Below are positions 45,460-54,830 of a DNA stretch of 64,000 nucleotides, piece by piece. Every line of letters begins with the position of its first letter. Within the stretch, counting starts at the first letter, position 1. Below the pieces are notes generated by a model. The model was given only the letters and a program-made list of their open reading frames with translations. It was not told the DNA's origin and searched no databases. The DNA is taken from positions 372,001-436,000 of the forward strand of contig NZ_JALKBC010000005.1 in the NCBI RefSeq assembly GCF_023015865.1. The letters run 5' to 3'. The stretch is from Arenibacter sp. F26102 (GTDB lineage Bacteria; Bacteroidota; Bacteroidia; Flavobacteriales; Flavobacteriaceae). The position numbers were made by a program, and so were the translations under genes.

Positions 45460-46164
45460 ATGAAAAACACTAAGTTAAAATGTATTTTAATAGATGACTC
45501 CACGCTACAAAGACGTGCGGTCGCCAAAATTATAAAAGAACATTCCAAACTTGAGCTAATAAATGAATTTGACAATGGTTTGGACGCTAAAAATGACATT
45601 GGGAGTAATATCATAGATTTAATTTTTCTGGATATTGAAATGCCTGGGTTCAATGGTTTCGATTTGTTGGAATCCCTGGAGCACAAACCACAGGTAATCC
45701 TTATTTCCGGCAACCCAAATTACGCAATGAAGGCATTCGACTACGATGTAACGGACTATTTACAGAAACCTGTGGATAAGAACCGGTTTGATCTTTCAAT
45801 TAAAAAAGCAATCAATAAATTTGATCTTCAAAATGCAGAAGAGGTTGAGTTGGAGTATATTTATGTAAATAGCAACCTTAAGAAGACCAAATTGTTTTTA
45901 AATGAGATAATGTGGATCGAGGCTTATGGTGATTATGTGAAAATCATAACTAATGAGAAAAAAACATTGATTCTCTCCACCATGAAGGCGTTTGCAAAAC
46001 AGTTGCCTCAGAATAAATTTCTTAGAATTCATAAATCCTATACTGTAAATCTTGAGAAAATAGAAAATTTCAATGGTTCTACGGTTGAAATAAATGGACA
46101 GGTTATTCCTCTAAGTAGGCATAAAAAGGAGGCATTGATCGAAGCCTTGGTGGTGATAGAATAG
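45460..46164 (+). CDS. LytTR-type response regulator (orphan)
   Basis: 234-residue two-domain regulator. The receiver domain (about 1-120) has the acidic pair D12/D13, phospho-acceptor D58 in FLDIEMPG and the conserved Lys in YLQKPVD. The LytTR DNA-binding domain follows (about 130-230), with IMWIEAYGDYVKI and FLRIHKSYTVNL. No LytS/histidine kinase gene is adjacent, which makes it an orphan. It has a long upstream region and stands 200 bases before the metal-resistance genes, on the same strand. Confidence 0.92.
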   Translation: MKNTKLKCILIDDSTLQRRAVAKIIKEHSKLELINEFDNGLDAKNDIGSNIIDLIFLDIEMPGFNGFDLLESLEHKPQVILISGNPNYAMKAFDYDVTDYLQKPVDKNRFDLSIKKAINKFDLQNAEEVELEYIYVNSNLKKTKLFLNEIMWIEAYGDYVKIITNEKKTLILSTMKAFAKQLPQNKFLRIHKSYTVNLEKIENFNGSTVEINGQVIPLSRHKKEALIEALVVIE

Positions 46165-46361
46165 CAATCTACATGGATGGTATTAATATTTCTAAACATT
46201 AAAAAGTGTGGTGAAATTCCTTTTATATTGATTTAGTATGTTCTAGAATGGCTATAACGGCCAAAGTATTTACTTTATGTGTTGTCCCTTTTCAACCAGT
46301 AGAAAAGCCTAAGGAGGTAAGGTATGATTAAAGGAGAATTCTTTTTATCTTTACAATACAG

Positions 46362-46760
46362 ATGAGCAAATTTTTTTCCATAACACTTTCGCTTTTGCTT
46401 TTGATCCAAAGTTTTAACTTGGATATGGTAGACGTTGCCCAGTTGGATGATTTTTTGACTCACGCCCAATTCCACAAGCAGAAGTACGGCGATAATTTAT
46501 TGGTTTTCATTTCCAAACATTATGGGGAGCTCAAAAAGCAACACGATATAGAACATAGGGAAGAGCACGAGGACCATGAAGAATTGCCTTTCAGTCATCA
46601 AACCTGTTCCCATTTTACATCAGCCTTCGTGCTGAATGTGGTTGATTTTGGGATGCCTAAATCCACGCAGGTAACAGATACCGCCTCAAACTTCTTTTAT
46701 CAGGAGTCATATTACCCAATACAAAATTCCGATATCTTCCAGCCGCCCAAGGCAGCATAA
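46362..46760 (+). CDS. Histidine-rich exported protein at the head of the metal efflux operon
   Basis: 132-residue protein with an N-terminal hydrophobic signal-like segment (MSKFFSITLSLLLLIQSFN). The middle contains a dense His/Glu stretch (HDIEHREEHEDHEEL followed by SHQTCSHF), which could bind transition metals. The rest is short and without a fold I can name. It starts the metal efflux operon, 71 bases before the cusA-type gene, so a periplasmic metal-binding role is a reasonable inference, not shown. Confidence 0.75.
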   Translation: MSKFFSITLSLLLLIQSFNLDMVDVAQLDDFLTHAQFHKQKYGDNLLVFISKHYGELKKQHDIEHREEHEDHEELPFSHQTCSHFTSAFVLNVVDFGMPKSTQVTDTASNFFYQESYYPIQNSDIFQPPKAA

Positions 46761-46831
46761 TTCATTACTGATACAAATCATTATTAAACAAGCTGTTTTG
46801 CCATAGCTTGCCATCTTTTTATCTATGAATT

Positions 46832-49800
46832 ATGTTATCCAATATTATACAATTCAGTGTAAGGAATAAATTAATTGTTCTTTTGTTCACACTTTTTATT
46901 ATAGGTTTTGGACTATTTTCTTTAACCCAAATACCTATCGGTGCCGTTCCGGACGTTACCAATAATCAAGTTCAGGTAATTACCACATCGCAAAATTTGT
47001 CTACTCAGGATATGGAGCAATTTATAACCTATCCCGTTGAGCTTGAAATGGCCAATTTGCCCGGGGTGGTTGAGATTCGTTCGGTCTCAAAATTTGGACT
47101 TTCGGTGGTTACCATAGTCTTTGAGGACAAAATGGGGAACTATTTACCTAGACAGTTAATTGCCGAAAAATTAATATCCGCTTCCGAAAAAATCCCCGAA
47201 GGGTTCGGCACCCCCAAAATGGGGCCCATTACAACTGGTCTTGGAGAAATTTATCAATATATTTTGGATGCAAAACCGGGATATAAGGATAAATACTCTG
47301 CTATGGACCTGCGTACCATTCAAGACTGGGTGGTCAAAAGACAGCTTTCCGGAATTCCGGGTGTTGTGGAGGTTAATACTTGGGGGGGCTATTTAAAGCA
47401 ATATGAGGTGGCCATAAGTACTCAAAAGCTACATGCCATGAATATTACCACGGCCGAAATTTTTACTGCCTTGGAAAAGAACAACAGCGTTTCGGGCGGT
47501 GGTTATATCGAAAAGGTAAATCAGGCATACTTTATTCGGGGCGAAGGGCTTATTTCTTCACTTCAGGATGTTGAAAACATCGTGGTTAAAACAACCAACA
47601 ATCTTCCTATTTATATTAAGGATGTGGCCAAGGTGGGCTTTGGCAGCGCAACCCGTTTTGGGGCCATAACAGGCAATGGTGAAGGAGAAAAAGTTCTTGG
47701 CCAAGTAATGATGTTGAAGGATGCCAATTCCAAAAAAGTTATAGAGGCCATCCATGAACGCGTTGATGCCATTTCCAAGACCTTGCCCGAAGGTGTTTTT
47801 ATCAATGGGTTTTTGGAACGCAGCGAGCTTATATCCAAAACCACCTTTACTGTTGCCGAGAACTTAATTTTAGGCTGTTTGATCGTTATTTTTGTGGTGG
47901 TTTTACTGCTTGGAAATCTTCGCTCGGGTCTGGTGGTGGCTTCCGTAATTCCACTTTGTTTGTTATTTGCCCTCTCCTTAATGTATATATTCGGGGTAGA
48001 CGCGAACCTAATGAGTCTAGGGGCCATAGATTTTGGTATTATAATCGATGGAGCCGTTATAATAGTGGAATATATTGCTTTTCAAATTACCGCTAAAAGG
48101 GGGGCTTTGCAATTGCTGGGGGCGAAAGAACAACAAGTACTGAAAGATAAAATCACCTTCAGTGGAGCTTCCAAAATGATGAACTCGGCCATCTTTGGGC
48201 AGTTAATTATTCTAATCGTATTTATCCCAATTTTATCTCTAAGTGGTGTTGAGGGTAAAATGTTCAAGCCCATGGCGCTTACCTTTAGTTTTGCTTTGAT
48301 AGGCGCCATGATATTATGTTTTACTTATGTTCCGGTGGCAGCGACGCTTTTTATAAAACCATCTACCTTATCCCCAAAAAATATTTCGGTTCGTCTAATG
48401 GATTTTCTTAGTAGGTCCTATGATCCCATTATTCGATGGGCATTAAAAAAGAAAAAAATAGTTTTGGCCATTGCCATCTTGCTTTTAGGGAGCTCCATTT
48501 ATTTGTTTACTACTATGGGAGGGGAATTTGTTCCTACTTTGGATGAAGGCGATTTTGTTATACAACCCGTTCTTAAAACAGGTACATCATTGGGTAAAAC
48601 TATTGAAATAACCACAAGGATTGAAAGGATTTTATTGGATAATTTTCCAGAGGTTAAACAGGTTGTTACCAGAATTGGAGCCGCCGAAGTGCCCACGGAC
48701 CCTATGTCTATGGAAGAAAGTGATGTTATTATCATCCTAAAATCTAAAAAAGAATGGGTTTCGGCAGAAAGCAAGGATGAATTGGCCGATAAATTTAAGG
48801 AAGCCTTGTCGGTAATCCCGGGGATGGAGGTAGAATTTACCCAGCCCATAGAAATGCGTTTTAATGAGCTTATTACCGGGGTCCGTGCGGATATTGCCAT
48901 TAAAATTTTCGGTGACGACTTGGAAATCCTAAATAAAAAAGGAAATGAAATTAGAAACTTGATCAAGAATGTAGATGGTGCTGCCGATATAACGGTCGAG
49001 AAAATTGCAGGCCTTCCGCAAATGAACGTTAAGTTTGACAGGGTAAAAATTGCAAGATATGGTCTAAATATAGCCGACCTTAACAGCCTTATTTCCATGG
49101 GGTTTGCAGGAACCAACTTAGGGAGTGTATTTGAAGGGGAAAAGCGATTTGACCTTACTTTAAGGTTGGACCAAAATAGTAGGCAAGACATCACTAATTT
49201 AAAAAATTTGTATGTAGACACCCCTACTTCCGGCAAAATTCCTTTAGGGGAGTTGGCCCAAATATCCTACACTACCGGGGCTGCAAAAATCTCGAGGGAT
49301 GACACCAAACGCAGGATCGTAGTGGGCATCAATGTGCGTAACAGAGACCTTCAATCAGTAGTTGATGATGTTCAAAAGCTCATTGAAACAAATATAAGAC
49401 TACCTACGGGTTACACCATTACCTATGGGGGGCAGTTCGAAAATTTACAAAGTGCCAAGGACCGATTAAAAATTGCCGTCCCAGTGGCATTGATCCTTAT
49501 TTTAATTATGCTCTATTTTGCATTTCATTCTATTAGGGAGGCCCTTATTATTTATTCTGCAATTCCGCTTGCTGCCGTAGGTGGTATACTCTTGTTGTTT
49601 GCCCGGGACATGCCATTTAGTATCTCTGCGGGGGTTGGCTTTATAGCCCTTTTCGGTATTGCTGTCCTTAACGGGATTGTATTGATAGAACATTTTAAAG
49701 AACTAAAACACCAGGGAATGGAAGATTCAGATGAGTTAATTATCCAAGGTTCCAAGGACAGGTTGAGGGCGGTTTTACTTACTGCATCCGCTGCGGCACT

Positions 49801-51169
49801 TGGTTTCCTTCCAATGGCTATTTCCACCAATGTTGGGGCAGAGGTACAAAGACCGCTTGCTACCGTGGTTATTGGAGGGCTTATTACCGCCACCATATTG
49901 ACTTTAGTGGTACTGCCTATCCTCTACTCCATATTTCATTCAAAAGATAGACCAGAGGGGGTAAAATCCAAAAGCAGTTCAAAGATACTAGGTTTCGTAA
50001 TTCTGTTTACTGTGTGTGCCACTTCGGTTCAGGCACAGGAAGAAGGACTTAATTTTGACGAAATACGAACTATGGCATTAAAGGGTAATTCCGGACTTAA
50101 AGCATCGAGCTTAAGAGTGGATGAATCCAAGGTGTTGATAGGGAGTGCATTTAATTTTGACAAGACAGAGGTCTATTATCATTATGATCAAAATAATATA
50201 GCTTTTAACGACAAACCTTTGGAGGTATTCGGGGTTCAGCAGAATTTCCTTTTTCCAACCGTATATTTTGCCGGAAAGGCTGTTAATAAGGCCAATTATC
50301 TCATAGAAAACAGCAACTATGAGCTAAAGAAGCAAATGCTGGAACAGGAATTGGCATCCAATTATCATGAGCTCCAATATGCCAGGCAAAAGGAAAAGAC
50401 CTATAGTGAATTGAATGAGTTGTATGAGCGGTTTTCATATTCTGCACAACGAAGGTTTGAGCTGGGTGAAAGTAATTATTTGGAGAAAATAACGGCCCAG
50501 GCCAAGCAAAGGGAGCTTCGGACATTATACATAAAAGCCATTGAAGATGCCAACCTGGCCTATCAGCAACTAATTAAGACGGTGCAACCAGATTCTACAT
50601 TATTGGTTAAAACCTTGCCAATGGAAAAACTTCGATTAATGGATATTAATATTGAAGAAAATGTTGGCATGTCATATTTTGAAAACAGAATAAAAATGTT
50701 CGATGCTAAAAGTAATCTTGAACAACAGCATTTATTACCAGATCTTAACTTCAATTATTTCCAGGGTACCAATTCCACTTTGGGCGAAAACCTTCAAGGT
50801 TTTCAATTGGGTATTAAAATCCCCCTATTTTTTTGTGGAAATGCTTCTAAGATAAAGGCGGCCAAGATAGCCAAGGATATTTCCCAGGCCGAAGCACAGG
50901 ATTATCAAATACAACTAAGGGCCAAATACGAATCACTTACGGGCCTGTTGAAAAAGTATCAAGAGGTATTGTCTTATTATGAGACTGAAGGTCAAGGTCT
51001 TGCCGACGAAATTATAAAAACGGCGACACTAAGTTATCAGAGTGGGGAAATAGACTTTTTTCAATATATCCAAAGTATGGAAAACGGCTACAATATTACC
51101 CTAACCTATTTGGAGAATCTAAATGCCTATAATCAAACGGTCATTGCAATTAATTACATAAACCTATAA
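46832..51169 (+). CDS. CusA/CzcA-type heavy-metal RND pump fused to a TolC-type outer membrane domain
   Basis: 1445-residue fusion. Residues 1-1040 are a heavy-metal RND transporter with twelve membrane segments; the proton-relay acidic residues are in LGAIDFGIIIDGAVIIVEYI (Asp, Asp, Glu all present, shown as the core DFGIIIDGAVIIVE). Near residue 1050 comes a second hydrophobic segment with an AQAQ-like ending (ILGFVILFTVCATSVQAQ) that looks like an internal signal peptide. Residues 1070-1445 are a TolC-family outer-membrane factor with coiled-coil repeats. Such fusions are known in Bacteroidota. The transported metal (Cu, Ag, Co, Zn, Cd) cannot be read with confidence. Confidence 0.92.
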   Translation: MLSNIIQFSVRNKLIVLLFTLFIIGFGLFSLTQIPIGAVPDVTNNQVQVITTSQNLSTQDMEQFITYPVELEMANLPGVVEIRSVSKFGLSVVTIVFEDKMGNYLPRQLIAEKLISASEKIPEGFGTPKMGPITTGLGEIYQYILDAKPGYKDKYSAMDLRTIQDWVVKRQLSGIPGVVEVNTWGGYLKQYEVAISTQKLHAMNITTAEIFTALEKNNSVSGGGYIEKVNQAYFIRGEGLISSLQDVENIVVKTTNNLPIYIKDVAKVGFGSATRFGAITGNGEGEKVLGQVMMLKDANSKKVIEAIHERVDAISKTLPEGVFINGFLERSELISKTTFTVAENLILGCLIVIFVVVLLLGNLRSGLVVASVIPLCLLFALSLMYIFGVDANLMSLGAIDFGIIIDGAVIIVEYIAFQITAKRGALQLLGAKEQQVLKDKITFSGASKMMNSAIFGQLIILIVFIPILSLSGVEGKMFKPMALTFSFALIGAMILCFTYVPVAATLFIKPSTLSPKNISVRLMDFLSRSYDPIIRWALKKKKIVLAIAILLLGSSIYLFTTMGGEFVPTLDEGDFVIQPVLKTGTSLGKTIEITTRIERILLDNFPEVKQVVTRIGAAEVPTDPMSMEESDVIIILKSKKEWVSAESKDELADKFKEALSVIPGMEVEFTQPIEMRFNELITGVRADIAIKIFGDDLEILNKKGNEIRNLIKNVDGAADITVEKIAGLPQMNVKFDRVKIARYGLNIADLNSLISMGFAGTNLGSVFEGEKRFDLTLRLDQNSRQDITNLKNLYVDTPTSGKIPLGELAQISYTTGAAKISRDDTKRRIVVGINVRNRDLQSVVDDVQKLIETNIRLPTGYTITYGGQFENLQSAKDRLKIAVPVALILILIMLYFAFHSIREALIIYSAIPLAAVGGILLLFARDMPFSISAGVGFIALFGIAVLNGIVLIEHFKELKHQGMEDSDELIIQGSKDRLRAVLLTASAAALGFLPMAISTNVGAEVQRPLATVVIGGLITATILTLVVLPILYSIFHSKDRPEGVKSKSSSKILGFVILFTVCATSVQAQEEGLNFDEIRTMALKGNSGLKASSLRVDESKVLIGSAFNFDKTEVYYHYDQNNIAFNDKPLEVFGVQQNFLFPTVYFAGKAVNKANYLIENSNYELKKQMLEQELASNYHELQYARQKEKTYSELNELYERFSYSAQRRFELGESNYLEKITAQAKQRELRTLYIKAIEDANLAYQQLIKTVQPDSTLLVKTLPMEKLRLMDINIEENVGMSYFENRIKMFDAKSNLEQQHLLPDLNFNYFQGTNSTLGENLQGFQLGIKIPLFFCGNASKIKAAKIAKDISQAEAQDYQIQLRAKYESLTGLLKKYQEVLSYYETEGQGLADEIIKTATLSYQSGEIDFFQYIQSMENGYNITLTYLENLNAYNQTVIAINYINL

Positions 51170-51179
51170 AGTAAAAACT

Positions 51180-52349
51180 ATGTCACGTATACTATATATT
51201 TCCCTTATATCAATCCTTTTGTTCAATGTTATGGCCTGTGGGGATTCAAGCAACAAAAATAATACCCATGATAATGCTGCGGAAGGTGCTGATAAGGCAA
51301 AAACGATAACCCTTACCAAAGCCCAATTTGAAGGCGAGAACATGGAATTGGGGAGACTTAGTCAACAAAATTTCCCTGTGGTGGTAGAGGTTGCGGGAAC
51401 CATAGATGTTCCGCCTCAAAACAAGGCAATAGTAAGTGCCTTTTTTGGAGGGTATATAAAAAGAACTCCGCTTTTGATTGGTAATAAAGTAAAAAAAGGG
51501 CAACCCTTGCTTACCTTGGAAAGTCCTGAATTTGTTCAAATTCAACAAGAGTATCTGGAAAGTTTTGAACAACTTAATTTTCTTAAATCCGAATATGAGC
51601 GACAAAAAAGTTTGGTAGCGGAGCAGATAACCTCTCAAAAGAATTTTCTAAAAGCAGAAAGCGAATACAAACGTAATCTTGCGAGCAATAATGGTTTGCG
51701 TCAAAAACTTAATATGTTAAATATCTCTCCCGAAAATGTTGAAAAGGGGATACTGGTATCGGAAACAACCATTTTTGCTCCCATAGATGGCAGCATTACC
51801 CAAGTTAATGTTAGTAAAGGCATGTATGTTTCCCCTTCGGATGAAATTATGGAGATTTTAAATACGGACCATATTCATTTGGAATTATCCGTGTTTGAAA
51901 AGGATATTATGAAAATAAAAAAGGATCAGAAAATACGTTTTAGGATTTCGGAGGCCTCCGAGGAATTTTACGAAGCTGAGGTCTATTTGGTAGGCACCTC
52001 TATTGATGCCGATAGTAGAACGATTAAGGTGCACGGTCATTTGCATGATGATGAAAACCACAATTTTGCTGTGGGTATGTTCGTAGAAGCTGCTATTATT
52101 ACCGAGAATAAGAATATTACAGCCTTGCCCGTTGAGAGTGTTCTTACCTTGGATGACAGTCAGTATGTTCTAACCTTGGTTTCGGAGGGGAACGACGGAC
52201 GTATTTTTGAATCTAGAACGGTTAAAACTGGAGATAGCTATAATGGATACATTGCCATTACCGATTTGGGAGAATTGAAGGATAATGACCAGATAATAGT
52301 TAAGGGCGGATTTAATTTGATGGGCGAGTCCGGTGGTCACGATCACTAA
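51180..52349 (+). CDS. RND efflux periplasmic adaptor (CusB-like), lipoprotein
   Basis: 389-residue membrane fusion protein. The N-terminus is a lipoprotein signal (LLFNVMACGD, Cys near residue 20), so it is anchored rather than secreted free. Beta-barrel and lipoyl-like domains flank an alpha-helical hairpin (about 115-175). The segment VEVAGTIDVPPQNKA and GGYIKRTPLLIGNKVKKGQ are typical of CusB/CzcB-type adaptors. The C-terminus ends in GGHDH, a possible metal-binding tail. The gene is 10 bases after the fusion pump and should be co-translated with it. Confidence 0.92.
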   Translation: MSRILYISLISILLFNVMACGDSSNKNNTHDNAAEGADKAKTITLTKAQFEGENMELGRLSQQNFPVVVEVAGTIDVPPQNKAIVSAFFGGYIKRTPLLIGNKVKKGQPLLTLESPEFVQIQQEYLESFEQLNFLKSEYERQKSLVAEQITSQKNFLKAESEYKRNLASNNGLRQKLNMLNISPENVEKGILVSETTIFAPIDGSITQVNVSKGMYVSPSDEIMEILNTDHIHLELSVFEKDIMKIKKDQKIRFRISEASEEFYEAEVYLVGTSIDADSRTIKVHGHLHDDENHNFAVGMFVEAAIITENKNITALPVESVLTLDDSQYVLTLVSEGNDGRIFESRTVKTGDSYNGYIAITDLGELKDNDQIIVKGGFNLMGESGGHDH

Positions 52350-52566
52350 TCAACTCACTATCTTTTAAAAAGTTGGCTGCTAGGGGTTTTACACTACATA
52401 GTCCTAAAAGGATAAACGGCGATGGTTGATGGGATATGGTCGAATATCATTTGACTAGAAATGTTGTAAATACCAATGGTACCATTATGGGACATAAGCG
52501 AATTAATGGGGATAAAAAATAGTGTCGGATATGTTATGCCGAATCCTAAATATCTGGAGTTAAATT

Positions 52567-53817
52567 CTAGAATTGTCTATTTGGGGAAAATCCGTTTATG
52601 TCCATAGATGTTTTCTTGTCAGAAATTATTTCCGAGACCAATTGTCCGGTCACCGGTCCAAGACTCCAGCCCATCATGGCATGTCCGGTGGCAATGGTTA
52701 AATTTTTCAGGGAACTGCATTTTCCAATGTAGGGCAGGCCATCCGGAGAAACTGGGCGTAGACCGCTTTTGGCAAGGCCAATTTCCCCATCATTAATTTT
52801 GATGTCTGGATAAAACTGGGTGACAGCTTTGGCAATAGCCTGAACGCGTTGTTTTTTAATAATATCATTGATTCCGGAAAATTCCATGGTTCCTGCAAAC
52901 CGGGTATATTCTTTCATGGGTGTCACGGCTACTTTGGCCTCCATTAAAATGGCAGGAATGGTAATCCCGGTTGGGCGCGCTACGTTTATACTATATCCTT
53001 TACCAGCCTGCACAGGAAGTTTCAGGTTCATTTTTTTGGATAATTTTTCGCTCCAAGAGCCGGCCGCCAAAACAATTTCATCAACAGAATACTCAGCCTT
53101 ATCGGTGGTAACTTTGCTTATTCGGTTATTATCTATCAATAAATCCGTAACCTCTTCCTTAGTCTTGATAATCACACCACTTCGCTTCAGATAATTCAGC
53201 ATTTTTTCCATGAACTCTGTTGGAGTGGTGTGTCCATCACACTCATAATGAATCGCTCCTTTAACATCCATGTTAAGGTTGGGCTGCAGTCTGTTTAGTG
53301 CTTTCTTATCCAAGGAGCTAACTTCCAGGCCTAAAAAGGAAGCCTTTTCAGCGACCGCCAATTCATGCTCCCCTTCCTCTTCGGTTTTATACAACATTAA
53401 CAAGCCCTTTCTTTCCAATTGGAAATCGCCTAAATCCCCAGTATTTTTAATAGCTGTGAAAAGCTCCCTACTCATTAGATTTATTTCCTTGATCAAGGGA
53501 ATAGCGTGGGCTACTTTTTCCTTGGTAGATGATTTATGAAAATACCATGACCATCTAAAAAAGTCCATATCCCACCGCGGTTTCATATAAAATGGACTGG
53601 TTGGACTGAACATCCATTTGATACCTTTGGAAATCATTCCTGGTGAGGCCAGGGGAATTATATGACTGGGGGTAATATACCCGGCGTTGACAAAGGAGGC
53701 TCCGGAAGTAATATCCGATTTGTCCAAAATTGTAACCTGATGTCCTTCTTTATGTAAAAAGTAGGCCGAACAGAGTCCTACGATACCCCCGCCTATAATC
53801 AATACGTTTTTTTCCAT
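52567..53817 (-). CDS. FAD-dependent D-amino acid dehydrogenase of the hydroxyproline operon
   Basis: 416-residue flavoprotein of the DadA/DAO type. The FAD-binding motif is IIGGGIVGLCSAYFL (residues 6-20), and the C-terminal GLRPVSPDGLPYIG and ATGHAMMGWSLGP segments close the active site. In hydroxyproline clusters this enzyme oxidises cis-4-hydroxy-D-proline to 1-pyrroline-4-hydroxy-2-carboxylate. It follows the epimerase gene by 1 base, so the operon assignment is strong. The general substrate class is inferred from context. Confidence 0.88.
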   Translation of the reverse strand: MEKNVLIIGGGIVGLCSAYFLHKEGHQVTILDKSDITSGASFVNAGYITPSHIIPLASPGMISKGIKWMFSPTSPFYMKPRWDMDFFRWSWYFHKSSTKEKVAHAIPLIKEINLMSRELFTAIKNTGDLGDFQLERKGLLMLYKTEEEGEHELAVAEKASFLGLEVSSLDKKALNRLQPNLNMDVKGAIHYECDGHTTPTEFMEKMLNYLKRSGVIIKTKEEVTDLLIDNNRISKVTTDKAEYSVDEIVLAAGSWSEKLSKKMNLKLPVQAGKGYSINVARPTGITIPAILMEAKVAVTPMKEYTRFAGTMEFSGINDIIKKQRVQAIAKAVTQFYPDIKINDGEIGLAKSGLRPVSPDGLPYIGKCSSLKNLTIATGHAMMGWSLGPVTGQLVSEIISDKKTSMDINGFSPNRQF

Positions 53818-53818
53818 T

Positions 53819-54826
53819 CTATATTACTTGAAATCCGTGTGCATAAGGATCATCATCGTCAATAATAATGTTATTGTATCCGTAAATCTGGGCCCATCCC
53901 CTAATACTCGGGACTATGGCCTTTAATCCAGACAGTGTAGTCTCCTCCTCCACTTTACCAATAAATTGGGACCCAATAAAACTTTCGTGAATAAAATCTT
54001 CCCCCACCTTTAATTTACCTTTGGCGTGCCATTGTGCCATACGTGCAGAAGTTCCAGTACCACAGGGTGATCTGTCTATAGCCTTGTCCCCATAGAAAAC
54101 AGCATTCCTCGCCGTAGCCTCTGGTGATATAGTGTTGCCTGTCCATAGGATATGGCTAACACCGTTTATGGTAGTGTTCTCTGGATGGATAAAGTGGTCG
54201 GGATAATTTAGATTGATTTTTTCTCTTATTTCTTGACTGTACTGAATCAAGTTACTCGCAGAATATTCCTGGATTCCCTTGAAATTTTTTTGGGGGTCAA
54301 AGATTGCATAGTAGTTGCCCCCATAGGAAACATCGAATATTAGTTCTCCCAAAACAGAACAGTTAATGGTGAGTTCCGAGGAAGCCAAATAAGACTTGAC
54401 ATTGGTCAATTTTACCCAATCCACTTTTTTGCCAGTCTCCTGGTATTGGATGTTCACCAATCCTGCCGGGGTTTCCATACGAATCCTACCGGGCTCCTTT
54501 GGTGAGAGTAATCCTTCTTCTATACCAATGGTTATAGCCCCTATAGTGCCATGCCCGCACATGGGAAGGCAACCACTGGTTTCTATAAATAAAATACCAA
54601 AATCGTTTTCGGGGTCCGAGGGTGGGTAAAAAATACTTCCACTCATCATATCATGACCACGAGGCTCAAACATTAATCCTTTCCGAATCCAATCGAACTC
54701 CTTAAGGAAATGCTGTCGCTTTTCGCTCATGTTATTGCCCAATAAAATTGGTCCTCCACCGGCAACCACCCTAACGGGATTCCCACATGTATGGGCATCC
54801 ACGCAAAAAAAGGTCTTTCTGGCCAT
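53819..54826 (-). CDS. 4-Hydroxyproline 2-epimerase (proline racemase family)
   Basis: 335-residue enzyme that epimerises trans-4-hydroxy-L-proline to cis-4-hydroxy-D-proline. Both catalytic cysteines are present: Cys in SGCLPMCGHGTIGA and Cys in RSPCGTGTSARMA. The presence of both excludes the trans-3-hydroxyproline dehydratase subgroup, in which the second is Thr. The opening CVDAHTCGNPVRVV is conserved. The gene is 4 bases after the aldehyde dehydrogenase gene and 1 base before the oxidase gene. Confidence 0.93.
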   Translation of the reverse strand: MARKTFFCVDAHTCGNPVRVVAGGGPILLGNNMSEKRQHFLKEFDWIRKGLMFEPRGHDMMSGSIFYPPSDPENDFGILFIETSGCLPMCGHGTIGAITIGIEEGLLSPKEPGRIRMETPAGLVNIQYQETGKKVDWVKLTNVKSYLASSELTINCSVLGELIFDVSYGGNYYAIFDPQKNFKGIQEYSASNLIQYSQEIREKINLNYPDHFIHPENTTINGVSHILWTGNTISPEATARNAVFYGDKAIDRSPCGTGTSARMAQWHAKGKLKVGEDFIHESFIGSQFIGKVEEETTLSGLKAIVPSIRGWAQIYGYNNIIIDDDDPYAHGFQVI

Positions 54827-54830
54827 TAAT

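Noticed and set aside
48499-49236. 245-codon open frame on the minus strand
   Set aside because: Lies wholly inside the metal pump gene, which has strong domain motifs; the antisense frame shows no family features.
52475-52486. 12-base palindrome AATGGTACCATT
   Set aside because: Lies between convergent genes without a promoter or T run; probably chance in a short intergenic stretch.
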